From positions 1 to 43,024 of the forward strand of contig JANRJF010000317.1 of NCBI GenBank assembly GCA_033764095.1: a stretch of DNA of 43,024 bases, written 5' to 3'. Below are positions 6,406 through 14,529 of the stretch, piece by piece (positions within the stretch are counted from its first letter, which is position 1; each line of letters starts with the position of its first letter). The DNA comes from JBDTMT01 sp033764095. Lineage in GTDB: Bacteria; Desulfobacterota; Binatia; HRBIN30; CADEER01. A model generated the notes under the pieces. It was not told the DNA's origin. It searched no databases and saw only the letters and a program-made list of their open reading frames with translations. The translations under genes and the position numbers were made by a program.

Positions 6406-7068
6406 CTAGGCGCCGGTCTGGTGGTGCGGCGCGGCGATGTCCTTCGACTCCGCCGATCCCTGCTGGCGGAGGAAGATCGACAGCGTCACCATCGCGAGAA
6501 TGGCCAGGAACTCGCTCTGCCAGTTCTGGAAGGACTCGAACCAGAACTGGGCCGTCGCCAGGTAGCGCGCCACCGACAACCCCGGCTGCCCGTGCGCCAG
6601 CTGCTCGGCGTTGTAGCGTGCCGCGCCCGACACGGCGTGCAGCAGGAACGAGGCGGCGAACAGCAGGACGAAGGCGATCGAGAGCGAGCAGCCATAGAGC
6701 GCCCTGACCCACCCGCCGCGACGCACCGCCCAGGGCGCGTCGCGGCCGACCGGCGCCGGCGGCTCGGCATCGTCGGGATCGTTCGATTCCGCCGAGCCGC
6801 GCTGGAACAGGAAGGCGGTGAGCACCACGTAGGTGGCCATCTGCAGGAACTCCGACTCCCAGTTCTCGAACGTCGCCTCGGCAAAGTGCGCGTCCCGCAG
6901 GTAGGCGAGGAACCCGAGCGCGGGCTCGCCGTGCGCGACCTGTTCGGCGTTGAAGACCTGCCAGCCGGTCAGGCTCTGCCCTGCCCAGAAGACCAGAAAC
7001 AGGACGGCGAGGGTGATGGACAGTCCGTTGTCACGCCAGATCGACCGACTCCGCCGCCGCCGCCGCAT
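6406..7068 (-). CDS. DUF6766-family membrane protein with internal duplication
   Basis: 220 residues, a recognisable DUF6766 protein. Two homologous halves (~17-96 and ~123-205) each contain a TM helix, an 'FNAEQ' / 'YNAEQ' motif followed by 'AHG.P', an 'F.NW.SEFL' motif and a second TM helix ending 'SAES.D', giving four TM segments in total. The N-terminus is strongly basic (MRRRRRSR), favouring a cytoplasmic N-terminus. The function of the family is unknown; it recurs beside stress genes such as catalase, Ku and BON proteins, as here. The tandem arrangement looks like an ancient intragenic duplication. Gene call secure. Confidence 0.85.
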   Translation of the reverse strand: MRRRRRSRSIWRDNGLSITLAVLFLVFWAGQSLTGWQVFNAEQVAHGEPALGFLAYLRDAHFAEATFENWESEFLQMATYVVLTAFLFQRGSAESNDPDDAEPPAPVGRDAPWAVRRGGWVRALYGCSLSIAFVLLFAASFLLHAVSGAARYNAEQLAHGQPGLSVARYLATAQFWFESFQNWQSEFLAILAMVTLSIFLRQQGSAESKDIAAPHHQTGA

Positions 7069-7112
7069 GCCCTGACCCTACCGCGCCAGCGGCAGCGCAC
7101 CAGCCCGGCGCG

Positions 7113-7409
7113 CTATCGCTTCACGACCAGCAGCGCGCGAACCGTGTTGGGTCGCGCCACCGGCAACCGTGCGTCGCGCGCGTCGGCCGCATGGTACGCT
7201 CCCTGGCTCACGCGGCGGTACCGGTCGCGGAAGAACTCGATGGCATCGGCGCTGCGCGCGAAGCGGCGCGCGCGCTCCTCCGCTGTTGGCTGCAGCACCA
7301 ACGGGTAGTCGTCCACCCCGAACCACGCTTCGAATCGCCAACTGTCCCCGGCGTTGACCAGGATCAAGCTCGTCCCCGGATCGCTCAACCGCGCAGACAG
7401 CACCCGCAT
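7113..7409 (-). CDS. Hypothetical 98-residue protein
   Basis: The start at 7407-7409 is preferred over one 11 codons upstream because GAGGTG lies five bases before it. The protein is soluble, mixed alpha/beta: an early 'SLILVNAGDSWRFEAWFGVDDYPLVL' segment suggests beta strands, followed by an Arg-rich helix ('AEERARRFARSADAIEFFRDRYRR'-like region) and a basic tail. No family recognised. It lies 44 bases upstream of the DUF6766 gene on the same strand and may be cotranscribed with it. Confidence 0.6.
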   Translation of the reverse strand: MRVLSARLSDPGTSLILVNAGDSWRFEAWFGVDDYPLVLQPTAEERARRFARSADAIEFFRDRYRRVSQGAYHAADARDARLPVARPNTVRALLVVKR

Positions 7410-7458
7410 AGGCACCTCGCCGCTCTGTTCAGGAGGCGCCACCGACTACCAGATTGTG

Positions 7459-7490
7459 GCGTGGGCATCGACCACAATCGACGCCCACGC
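7459..7490 (-). terminator. Inverted repeat downstream of the catalase gene
   Basis: A 13-bp stem with one mismatch (GCGTGGGC-A-TCGA against TCGA-C-GCCCACGC) and a 6-base loop lies 28 bases beyond the catalase stop. No T-run follows, so it may be a Rho-dependent or mRNA-stabilising hairpin rather than a classical terminator. Confidence 0.5.
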
Positions 7491-7518
7491 GGTAAAGATC
7501 CTACCGACGCTGCAGGGA

Positions 7519-9648
7519 TCAGCCCCGCCGCCGCCCCGCACCGCTGGGCGGGATCTCGGCGCGCGCCTCGATCGCGGCCTCGCGCGCCCAGACCCGCTGC
7601 CGCTTCGCCGCGGCGAGGTAGGTGCCGACGTCCTTGGCGCCGTCGAGTGGCAGGACGCCGGCGTCGGCGTCGATGCCGGCGCGTTCGAGCAGTGGCATCG
7701 ATCCCGCGACGTAGCCGATGACCTTGAGGTGAGCGAACGCGTCGCGCAGCCAGTCGACGGCGTTCGGATGGGCGGTCAGCGCCGCCGCCGCGGCGCCGGC
7801 GACGGCCACCACCACCGCGTCGAAGAGGATCGACGGCCCGGCGGCGAGCGCGTGATCGACGGCAATCGGCTTGCCGTCCGCGGCGCTGACGCCGCCGACA
7901 TGCGTGCCGACCACCTCGACCCGGCCGCCCTCCTTCTCGACCGCCGAGCGCAACCGATCGATCAGGCCGCGGTCGCTGCCAGCGGCGACCAGCACGCCGA
8001 TGGTGCGCCCGGCGAGCGTCGGCTTGGCTTTGCGCACCAGGCTGAGCGCCGGTGACGGCTCCAGCTCGATCGGCGGCCGCGCCGCTTCGATCCGCTCGGC
8101 CTCGCCCTGCATGCCCAGCTTGGCGGCGACGCGGCCGGCGAGCTCGTCCTCGATCACGGCGAGATGACCGAGCATGCGGCGACGGATCGCGACGGTCTCC
8201 ACTTTGCCGAGCTCGAAGGCGAACGCGCCGACGATGTGGCGTTGCTCCGGCTCGCTCATCGAGCGCCAGAACTGGCGTGCCTGGCTGTAGTGATCGGCGA
8301 AGCTCTCCGCGCGCAGGCGCCGCTTCTCTCCGCTCTCCGCCAGCGCGGGGCTGGCGAAGCCGCGCTGCGGATGCTCGCGCGGGCCGTCTGGGTCGAGGCT
8401 GCTCGGCTCGTAGGCGACGCGACCACTCGGCACCTGCATGCGCATGTGCCCGTCGCGTTGGAAGTTGCGCATCGGGCAGCGCGGCCGGTTGATCTCCAGC
8501 TCGTGGAAGTTCGGACCGCCGAGCCGCAGGAGCTGGGTGTCGAGATACGAGAACAGCCGGCCCTGCAGCAGCGGATCGTTGCTGAACTCGATGCCGGGCA
8601 CCAGGTTGGCGGGGCAGAAGGCCACCTGCTCGGTCTCGGCGAAGAAGTTGTCCGGGTTGCGGTCCAGCACCAGGCGGCCGATCACCTCCAACGGCACCAT
8701 CTCCTCCGGGACCAGCTTGGTCGCGTCGAGGATGTCGAACGGCAACCGCTCCGCGGCCTCCTCGTCGACCGCCTGGATGGCGAGCTCGAACTCCGGGTAA
8801 TCGCCGCGATCGATCGCGGTCCACAGGTCACGGCGGTGGAAGTCCTGATCGGCGCCATTGATCTTCACCGCCTCGTCCCACAGCACCGAGGCGGCGCCGA
8901 GCACCGGACGCCAGTGGAACTTGACGAAGGTCGACCGACCGCCGGCGTCGACGAAGCGGAAGGTGTTGACCCCGAAACCCTCGATCATCCGCAGCGAACG
9001 CGGAATGGCGCGGTCGGACATCACCCACATCAGCATGTGCATGCTCTCCGGCATCAGCGAGACGAAGTCCCAGAACGTGTCGTGCGCCGAGGCGTTCTGC
9101 GGGAAGCCGCGATCCGGCTCCATCTTCACCGCGTGCACCAGATCGGGGAACTTCATCGCGTCCTGGATGAAGAACACCGGGATGTTGTTGCCGACCAGGT
9201 CGAAGTTGCCCTCGCTGGTGTAGAACTTCACGGCGAACCCGCGCACGTCGCGCGGCAGATCGACCGACCCCGCCCCACCGGCGACGGTCGAGAAACGCAC
9301 GAATACCGGCGTCTTGATCTTCGGATCCTGCAGGAACGCGGCCCTGGTCAGGCGCGACAGCGACTGGCTGGCCTGGAAGTAGCCGTGCGCGGCGGAGCCG
9401 CGCGCGTGGACGATGCGCTCGGGGATACGCTCGTGGTCGAAATGCGTGATCTTTTCCCGCAGGACGAAGTCCTCGAGCAGCGTCGGCCCGCGCGCCCCGA
9501 TGCGCAGCGAATTCTGATCGTCGGCGATCGGCACACCGAGGTTGGTGGTGATCGCCTGCTCGGCGGTTGAGGCTTGCTGATGGGTTTCGCCCCCGGCGGG
9601 GAGCTGCCGCCGATTGCCGCCGTTGCGGCTCTGCTTGCGCGTTGCCAT
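7519..9648 (-). CDS. katE: Large-subunit (HPII-type) monofunctional catalase
   Basis: 709 residues from the ATG at 9646-9648; a perfect AGGAGG at 9658-9663 with 9-base spacing fixes this start and excludes the GTG three codons upstream. Heme catalase core: distal His81 in 'VHARG', Asn154 in 'GNNIPVFF', and heme-ligand Tyr368 in 'RLFSYLDTQ', with the same spacing as E. coli HPII. A C-terminal flavodoxin-like/DJ-1-type domain (~560-690) is typical of clade 2 enzymes. It dismutates hydrogen peroxide in the cytoplasm. At the position of the HPII His that crosslinks to the proximal Tyr there is Cys345 ('AFCPANLVPG'), so that covalent modification is not expected. Two GGAACC boxes lie upstream in the gene's direction (at 9698-9703 and 9711-9716). 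Confidence 0.95.
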   Translation of the reverse strand: MATRKQSRNGGNRRQLPAGGETHQQASTAEQAITTNLGVPIADDQNSLRIGARGPTLLEDFVLREKITHFDHERIPERIVHARGSAAHGYFQASQSLSRLTRAAFLQDPKIKTPVFVRFSTVAGGAGSVDLPRDVRGFAVKFYTSEGNFDLVGNNIPVFFIQDAMKFPDLVHAVKMEPDRGFPQNASAHDTFWDFVSLMPESMHMLMWVMSDRAIPRSLRMIEGFGVNTFRFVDAGGRSTFVKFHWRPVLGAASVLWDEAVKINGADQDFHRRDLWTAIDRGDYPEFELAIQAVDEEAAERLPFDILDATKLVPEEMVPLEVIGRLVLDRNPDNFFAETEQVAFCPANLVPGIEFSNDPLLQGRLFSYLDTQLLRLGGPNFHELEINRPRCPMRNFQRDGHMRMQVPSGRVAYEPSSLDPDGPREHPQRGFASPALAESGEKRRLRAESFADHYSQARQFWRSMSEPEQRHIVGAFAFELGKVETVAIRRRMLGHLAVIEDELAGRVAAKLGMQGEAERIEAARPPIELEPSPALSLVRKAKPTLAGRTIGVLVAAGSDRGLIDRLRSAVEKEGGRVEVVGTHVGGVSAADGKPIAVDHALAAGPSILFDAVVVAVAGAAAAALTAHPNAVDWLRDAFAHLKVIGYVAGSMPLLERAGIDADAGVLPLDGAKDVGTYLAAAKRQRVWAREAAIEARAEIPPSGAGRRRG

Positions 9649-9894
9649 TGCGTGCACCCTCCTGAAGGTCGATGAAAGTCGGACCGAGACGAGCGTCGGT
9701 TCCAGCGGCGGGTTCCTGTTGCAAGTTCGAGTCCGTCGCCGGCGGCCCGCTCGAACGGTTCACCGCGACCGCACCGGTGGGTGTCGCGAGTAGGAAGCGG
9801 CTCCGCGCGCGTAAGAGTTGCGTGGGCGTCTCACCGGGCGCAGATCCCGCCACGGACGGGGCAACGGGCGCGGGGTGGGTGGGCGCGCGTTGCC

Positions 9895-10278
9895 TCACGC
9901 CCGGCGCGCCGCCGTCGCGCGGCGACCGCCGCGCGACCGACTCGAAAGCTCGTCGACGTCATCCTCGTCCGCCGCGTCATCGGCCGCGGCGTCGTCGAGC
10001 TCCTCGTCGTCCTCCAACTCGTCGTCTTCCCCGGCTTCGCCCGAGGGCGCCGGGCGACCGCCCGACGCGACCGCACCAGCGGCGCGCGCGCAGTGATGAC
10101 AACAGTACGTATCGCCACCCGCCTCTTCACCGTGGCCGATGACCCTGCAGCCACAGTGCGCACACTCGGGCGCGAGCTTGTGTATCGCGCATTCGAAGCA
10201 GTCGAAGGCGAAGGACTCGCCGCCGACTTCGATCGAGAAGCTCTGCGCATACCGGTTACCGCACACGACGCATTCCAT
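9895..10278 (-). CDS. Zinc-binding small protein with acidic tail
   Basis: 127 residues. The first ~65 hold nine Cys in 'CVVCGNRY', 'FDCFECAIHKLAP', 'CAHCGCRVIGHG' and 'YCCHHCAR', i.e. treble-clef or zinc-ribbon knuckles that recur in short bacterial proteins associated with stress loci. Residues ~80-112 are a near-continuous Asp/Glu/Ala stretch, then a basic end (SRSRGGRRATAARR). A GAGGAG ribosome-binding site precedes the start. Lies 246 bases upstream of the catalase on the same strand. Function unknown; metal binding is predicted, metallothionein-like or regulatory roles are speculation. Confidence 0.78.
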   Translation of the reverse strand: MECVVCGNRYAQSFSIEVGGESFAFDCFECAIHKLAPECAHCGCRVIGHGEEAGGDTYCCHHCARAAGAVASGGRPAPSGEAGEDDELEDDEELDDAAADDAADEDDVDELSSRSRGGRRATAARRA

Positions 10279-10601
10279 TGGGACTCCTCACGGTTGAGTT
10301 CCCCGCCGCGGCGGCGGAGACCCTCGTGCATGGGAGCAACTGCCATGCCCGCGACCCGTCCGCCTGGCCGGGCGCTGGGCTAACGCCCTGCCGTGCCCGG
10401 CACGCAAGTTGTGACCGGCCGCACGATCGCCTCGACTCCAGCCTTACACGTCCCGCCAGTCAGATTTTCATCCGGCGCTCGCACCTGTTCCGAGCTACCC
10501 GACGGAATTCGGCGCGCTGCCCTGCTGGCCGCGGGCTTGCTCTTATCGCCCGGCAATCACTCCTGAGCCTGCCCCGCTGACGCGGGGAAGAAATCGGACC
10601 G
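10279..10601. other. Divergent intergenic region
   Basis: 323 bases between the zinc-binding protein gene (minus) and the response regulator (plus). It must contain both promoters, but no confident -35/-10 pair was found. A perfect hairpin CCCCGC-TGAC-GCGGGG sits at 10572-10587, 14 bases before the response-regulator ATG, and resembles the stems of the REP-like repeats. Confidence 0.45.
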
Positions 10602-10988
10602 ATGCCTTCCATCCTCGTCGTCGACGATGATGCCGCGTACACGGCGGCGTTGCGCGAACTGTTCGACTCAGTCGGCCTGGAGGCGGTGGTCGCGAACGAT
10701 GGACGCGAGGGGCTGCGGCTGTTGCGCGACGGCCTGCAACCGACGGTGATCGTGCTCGACCTCGACATGCCGTCTCTGTCCGGCGTGTCGTTCCGATTCG
10801 GCCAGCTCGGAGAAGCGCGGGTGGCGGACATCCCGGTGATCGTCTGTTCCGGCATCAGCCAGGGCGCCGACACCGCACGCCTGCTCGGCGCAGCCGAGTT
10901 CCTGCGCAAGCCGATACACGCCGCGCAACTCATTCGGATCGTTCGCCGCCTCATCGGCGAGCGCCACGGCAGCAGCCCCGCCGGGTGA
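10602..10988 (+). CDS. Stand-alone response-regulator receiver domain
   Basis: 128 residues, only a CheY-like receiver. Acidic pocket D8-D10 in 'ILVVDDD', phospho-acceptor D53 in 'VIVLDLDMP', conserved Ser83 and Lys103 in 'FLRKP'. No output domain, so it acts through protein contacts or as a phosphate shuttle. It is the only plus-strand gene between about 6.4 and 22.8 kb. No histidine kinase lies nearby. Ribosome-binding site weak (GGGGAAG some distance upstream), and a hairpin occupies the leader. Confidence 0.9.
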   Translation: MPSILVVDDDAAYTAALRELFDSVGLEAVVANDGREGLRLLRDGLQPTVIVLDLDMPSLSGVSFRFGQLGEARVADIPVIVCSGISQGADTARLLGAAEFLRKPIHAAQLIRIVRRLIGERHGSSPAG

Positions 10989-11041
10989 GCGCGCGACAGG
11001 CCAGCCGGTGAGGCGCGGCCGCCCGCTCACACGGCAACGGC

Positions 11042-11278
11042 TCAGCTCGCCTTGCGCTTGCGCGGGACCTTGCCGCCGGCCTTGCGCGCCCGGCTGAGAC
11101 CGATGGCGATGGCCTGCTTGCGCGACGTGACCTTCTTGCCCGAGCCACTGCGCAACGTGCCGCGCTTGCGTTCGTGCATCGCCTTCTCGACCTTGTCGCC
11201 TGCTTTCTTGCCATAGCGACGGCCGCCCGAGCGCTTCGTCCCGCGGGTTGTCTTGGCGCGACTTCGACTGGTTGCCAT
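11042..11278 (-). CDS. DUF6496-family small basic protein
   Basis: 78 residues starting at the ATG preceded by AAAGGAGAGGGAG. Very Lys/Arg-rich, with the typical family order 'RYGKKAGDKVEKAMHERKRG', then 'GSGKKVTSRKQAIAIGLS', 'ARKAGGKVP' and a basic tail. Members are small, highly basic, and of unknown function; nucleic-acid binding is a reasonable inference. Located at the downstream end of the minus-strand stress block. Confidence 0.82.
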   Translation of the reverse strand: MATSRSRAKTTRGTKRSGGRRYGKKAGDKVEKAMHERKRGTLRSGSGKKVTSRKQAIAIGLSRARKAGGKVPRKRKAS

Positions 11279-11407
11279 CTCCCTCTCCTTTGCTGGTTTT
11301 CGTCCGCACGGTGAGTGCGGGGGCAACGAGCTCCGACTGCAACGACGCGGCAGGCGCCGTCATCGTGCGATGCGACGGGGACAGACGGGCGTCCGGGCCA
11401 ACCCGGA

Positions 11408-11947
11408 TCAGCCCGCGCCGGTGAGCGAGGCGGCCCCCACCGTGAGCTGATTCATGACATCGGCGACGCCCGCGACGCCGGCGGCGAGATCCTCGGCGCG
11501 GCGCCGCGAGAAGCGGTCGGCGACCGCACCCGACAGCACCACCACCCCGTCGCGCACCGCCACGTCGACCGTGGTCGCGTCGAGGTCGTCGGCCTCGGTC
11601 AGGCGCTCGCAGACGTCCTCCCGCACGCGCTCGTCGGACCGGCGGTAGCCACGCGGCCCGCGGCCGCCGAAGCCGTGCCGCGCGCGACCAAACTGGATGC
11701 GCCCGTCATCGAGCGCCCAAGCGGCAGCGGAATGCCTGGACTGCGCGGCGAGGAAGCCGCGCAGTCCGGCCTCGTAGCGACGTTCGCCGTCGCGGTCCCA
11801 GTGCGTCGGGTGGGCAGGTGGAGCGACCGCCTGGCTGGCGTAGTCCTCGACGTCCTGCCAACGGGCGAAGCCCTGATGTGGGTCTGGCACGGCGTCGCGG
11901 CTCTCGTGCTCGACCGGGCGAGGCCGGTCATCGCGCATCGAACGCAT
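11408..11947 (-). CDS. BON-domain protein (cytoplasmic type)
   Basis: 179 residues. The N-terminal ~100 residues are low-similarity, rich in Arg, Asp and His, with 'RRYEAGLRGFLAAQ' and a 'GRGPRGYRRSDERVREDV' bridge common in this family. Residues ~104-172 are a BON domain ('LDATTVDVAVRDGVVVLSGAV...AGVADVMNQLTV'), a fold linked to phospholipid or ligand binding and osmotic stress. No signal peptide, unlike the other BON protein in this block. The start is well supported by AGGAGG eight bases upstream, which itself lies in the loop of a 6-bp hairpin. Confidence 0.85.
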   Translation of the reverse strand: MRSMRDDRPRPVEHESRDAVPDPHQGFARWQDVEDYASQAVAPPAHPTHWDRDGERRYEAGLRGFLAAQSRHSAAAWALDDGRIQFGRARHGFGGRGPRGYRRSDERVREDVCERLTEADDLDATTVDVAVRDGVVVLSGAVADRFSRRRAEDLAAGVAGVADVMNQLTVGAASLTGAG

Positions 11948-11966
11948 GCGGCAATCCTCCTGCCGC
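11948..11966 (-). promoter_or_regulatory. Hairpin presenting the ribosome-binding site of the BON gene
   Basis: GCGGCA (11948-11953) pairs with TGCCGC (11961-11966); the loop contains most of the AGGAGG. The stem abuts the start codon and could modulate translation initiation. Confidence 0.4.
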
Positions 11967-12081
11967 GTGCGGTTGCCGAATCCGTGCCAGCCGGCCGGCG
12001 CAGCGACGCGCGAGCGCGCGCGGCCGTCCCGGCGCCGCGCCTGTACGATGTACCGGGTCGCGGCCGCCGGCGCGGCAGGCG

Positions 12082-12315
12082 CTACACGCCGGGCTGACGC
12101 AATCGGATCGCCGCGGCCGCACGCCGGCCGCGCGGCGCGCGTGCGACCCAGTCGTCGCCGCTCGCCTCACGCGCCTCGCTCGGGCGCTCGGTTTCGACCG
12201 GACCGCAGCAGATGGCGCCGCGCCGGTGCTCGCGCGCGCCGCGCGGCAGCGTCACTCGCAGCCCGCATCGCGTGCATCGCCCCTCGGCCAGTGCCGAACG
12301 TCGTGGCTGACGCAT
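12082..12315 (-). CDS. Small Cys-containing (zinc-ribbon-like) protein
   Basis: 77 residues. The start is supported by a strong AAGGAGG five to six bases upstream. Residues ~14-37 contain 'CTRCG' followed 20 residues later by 'CC', a minimal zinc-knuckle pattern; the remainder is Arg/Ala-rich and acidic in patches. No named family recognised. It lies between the debranching-enzyme gene (39 bases upstream) and the BON gene (134 bases downstream) on the same strand, so it probably belongs to this transcription block. Confidence 0.6.
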   Translation of the reverse strand: MRQPRRSALAEGRCTRCGLRVTLPRGAREHRRGAICCGPVETERPSEAREASGDDWVARAPRGRRAAAAIRLRQPGV

Positions 12316-12354
12316 CGTATCCTCCTTCGTGCGGATATCCGCGCGCCGCTGCCC

Positions 12355-14529
12355 TTACTTGCGCACCAGTACGTCGACCGCGCCGTCCTTGCCAATCACC
12401 TCGATTGCCGCGCTGCGCCTGCCCCGCATGATGCGCAGGTCGAGGTGCGCGTCGCGCACCCGCAGTCCGCGCAGCTCGATCGCGTCCAGCCAGGACGGCA
12501 GACACGGCCGGGTGAAGGTCACGCGCCGCTTCCACGCGTCGATCGACAGCCCCAGCGCCGCCTGCAGGAGCAGGAAGACGCTCGCCGCCGCCCACGCCTG
12601 TGGCCGACAGGCGACCGGGTAGGACACCGGCCGATCGGCCTGCACCCGATCGAACCCGCAGAAGAGCTCTGGCAGTCGGCAGTCCGGCAGCTGGCGGCTG
12701 GCGTCGAACAGCGCCGTCATCAGCTCCGCGGCGCGCGCTGCGTCGCCGTGGCGCGCGAACCCGGCGGCGATGAGCGCGTTGTCGTGCGGCCATACCGACC
12801 CATTGTGGTAGCTCATCGGGTTGTAGCGACGCGCCGACTCCGCCAGGGTGCGAATGCCCCAGCCGCAGAAGCAGTCGTTGCGCATGAGGCGCGCCGCCAC
12901 CTGCGCCGCGTGCTCGCGCGCCGCGATGCCGGTCGCCAGGCAGTGGCCGGCATTGGAGGCGACCACGCGGCACGGACGTCCCGCCGCGTCGAGCGCCAGC
13001 GCATAGGTCCCCTCGTCGGCCAGCCAGAAGTCACGCACGAAGCGCTCCTGCAGGCCGCGCGCCTGCGCGCGCCACGCGTCGGCGTCGCCGCTGCCCAGGC
13101 GCTCGCTCAACTGCGCCATGCCGAGCAGTGCGGCATACACGTACCCCTGCACCTCGCACAGCGCGATCGGCGGCTCGGCCAGCGTCCCGTCGCAGTGCGA
13201 GATGGCGTCGTGCGAGTCCTTCCACCCCTGATTCGCCAGGCCGCTCGGCGTGCGCCGCAGGTAACTGAGATACCCGCGCGCATCGAGGCTGCTGGTGATC
13301 CATTCGCTCGCCGCCTCGGCCGCCGGCCACAGCGCCCGCGCCTGCTCGAGGTCCGCGGTGCGCTCGACGTAGGCGGCCAGCAGCGCCACGAACAGCGGCG
13401 TCGCGTCGACGCTGCCGTAGTACCGTCCGAACGGCACCTCGCCGCACGCCGCCATCTCGCCATGCCGCAGCTCGTGCAGGATCTTGCCCGGTGCCTCGTC
13501 GCGCTCGGGATCCTCGCGTGCCCCCTGTGTCGCCGCCAGGCGGCACAGCACGCCGGCGCTGATCTCCGGCGCGAAGGCGAGCGTCTCCCAGCCGCTCAAC
13601 AGACCGTCGCGGCCGAAGATCGTGGCGAACCAGGGAACGCCCGCATACAGGTAGTCGCCGTGCGGTCCGACGTGACGCAGCAGCGCCAGGTCGCTGCGTG
13701 AGCGGCTCAGCCACTCGTCGAACAGCGCATTCGTCGACGTGATGGCCGGAAACTGCGCGGCGGTGCGCGCCCGCTCCGCCCGCACGGCCGCCAGCGCCGT
13801 ATCGCGCCGCGCTGGCGCTGTGCGCGCGCCCACCAGCGGCTCGACCACGCAGCGCGCGGTCACCGAAGCGCGGACGTCGCCGCCAGGCGGCAGGCGAACC
13901 GTGAGGCTGGCGCAGTCCGGATCCAGTCGCCAGGCGAGATCGCCGAACTCGAGCTCGAGCCGGCGTTCGACGCCGTCCAGCCCGTCGTATCGGGTCACCA
14001 CGCGCGAACCGACCACGCGCGGCGCATACCGGCGACCGCGGCGGCGGCGCTCCATGCCACGCAGCTCGAAGATGTCGGCGAAGTCGGCGGCAAAGAGCAG
14101 CGCCAGCTGCAACTGGAACGGCACCGCACCGTAATTGTGGGCGGTCAGCGTCTCGAACAGCGTCCCGTCGCACAGCGCCTTGCGGCGCTCCAACGCGACG
14201 GTGTCCCGTTGCGCCACCAGCTCGTCGCCGCGCCGCTCGTCGGCGTTGGTCAGATAGCTGATCTGCTCGCTGCCGTCGGCCGTCACCTCGGCGCTCAACA
14301 GCAGCGGGGCGACACCGTTGACGCGCAGCTCGAAGCGGTCGACGAAGCGCGTGCCGGCGTGGCAGACGCCAAACGGCTCACGGCCCGACAGCGGACAGTC
14401 GCCACTCTCGGTGACGATCGCGAAGCTGTCGCCGTGGTTCAAGACCAGCTGCCGGCCGCGCGCCGGCAGCGCCGCGGCCAGCAGGTAGTAGTCGTCGCCG
14501 ATGCGGATGCGCGGGGACGGCGCGCTCAT
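12355..14529 (-). CDS. Amylo-alpha-1,6-glucosidase / glycogen debranching-type enzyme
   Basis: 724 residues. N-terminal GDE_N_bis-type beta domain (~5-190: 'DSFAIVTESGD', 'GTRFVDRFELRVNG', 'LLLSAEV'), then an (alpha/alpha)6 barrel (~290-690) with 'WFATIFGRDGLLSGWETL', 'GWKDSHDAI' and 'SYHNGSVWPHDNALIAAG'. These are standard motifs of the MGH/GDE hydrolases that remove alpha-1,6 branches from glycogen or related alpha-glucans. Cytoplasmic. Its ATG overlaps the stop of the GT4 gene as ATGA, implying translational coupling. Substrate (glycogen, trehalose-linked glucan or another polymer) is not resolved. Confidence 0.9.
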   Translation of the reverse strand: MSAPSPRIRIGDDYYLLAAALPARGRQLVLNHGDSFAIVTESGDCPLSGREPFGVCHAGTRFVDRFELRVNGVAPLLLSAEVTADGSEQISYLTNADERRGDELVAQRDTVALERRKALCDGTLFETLTAHNYGAVPFQLQLALLFAADFADIFELRGMERRRRGRRYAPRVVGSRVVTRYDGLDGVERRLELEFGDLAWRLDPDCASLTVRLPPGGDVRASVTARCVVEPLVGARTAPARRDTALAAVRAERARTAAQFPAITSTNALFDEWLSRSRSDLALLRHVGPHGDYLYAGVPWFATIFGRDGLLSGWETLAFAPEISAGVLCRLAATQGAREDPERDEAPGKILHELRHGEMAACGEVPFGRYYGSVDATPLFVALLAAYVERTADLEQARALWPAAEAASEWITSSLDARGYLSYLRRTPSGLANQGWKDSHDAISHCDGTLAEPPIALCEVQGYVYAALLGMAQLSERLGSGDADAWRAQARGLQERFVRDFWLADEGTYALALDAAGRPCRVVASNAGHCLATGIAAREHAAQVAARLMRNDCFCGWGIRTLAESARRYNPMSYHNGSVWPHDNALIAAGFARHGDAARAAELMTALFDASRQLPDCRLPELFCGFDRVQADRPVSYPVACRPQAWAAASVFLLLQAALGLSIDAWKRRVTFTRPCLPSWLDAIELRGLRVRDAHLDLRIMRGRRSAAIEVIGKDGAVDVLVRK

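Noticed and set aside
9649..9657. GTG start three codons upstream for the catalase
   Set aside because: The AGGAGG would abut this GTG with no spacer; the ATG at 9648 has ideal spacing.
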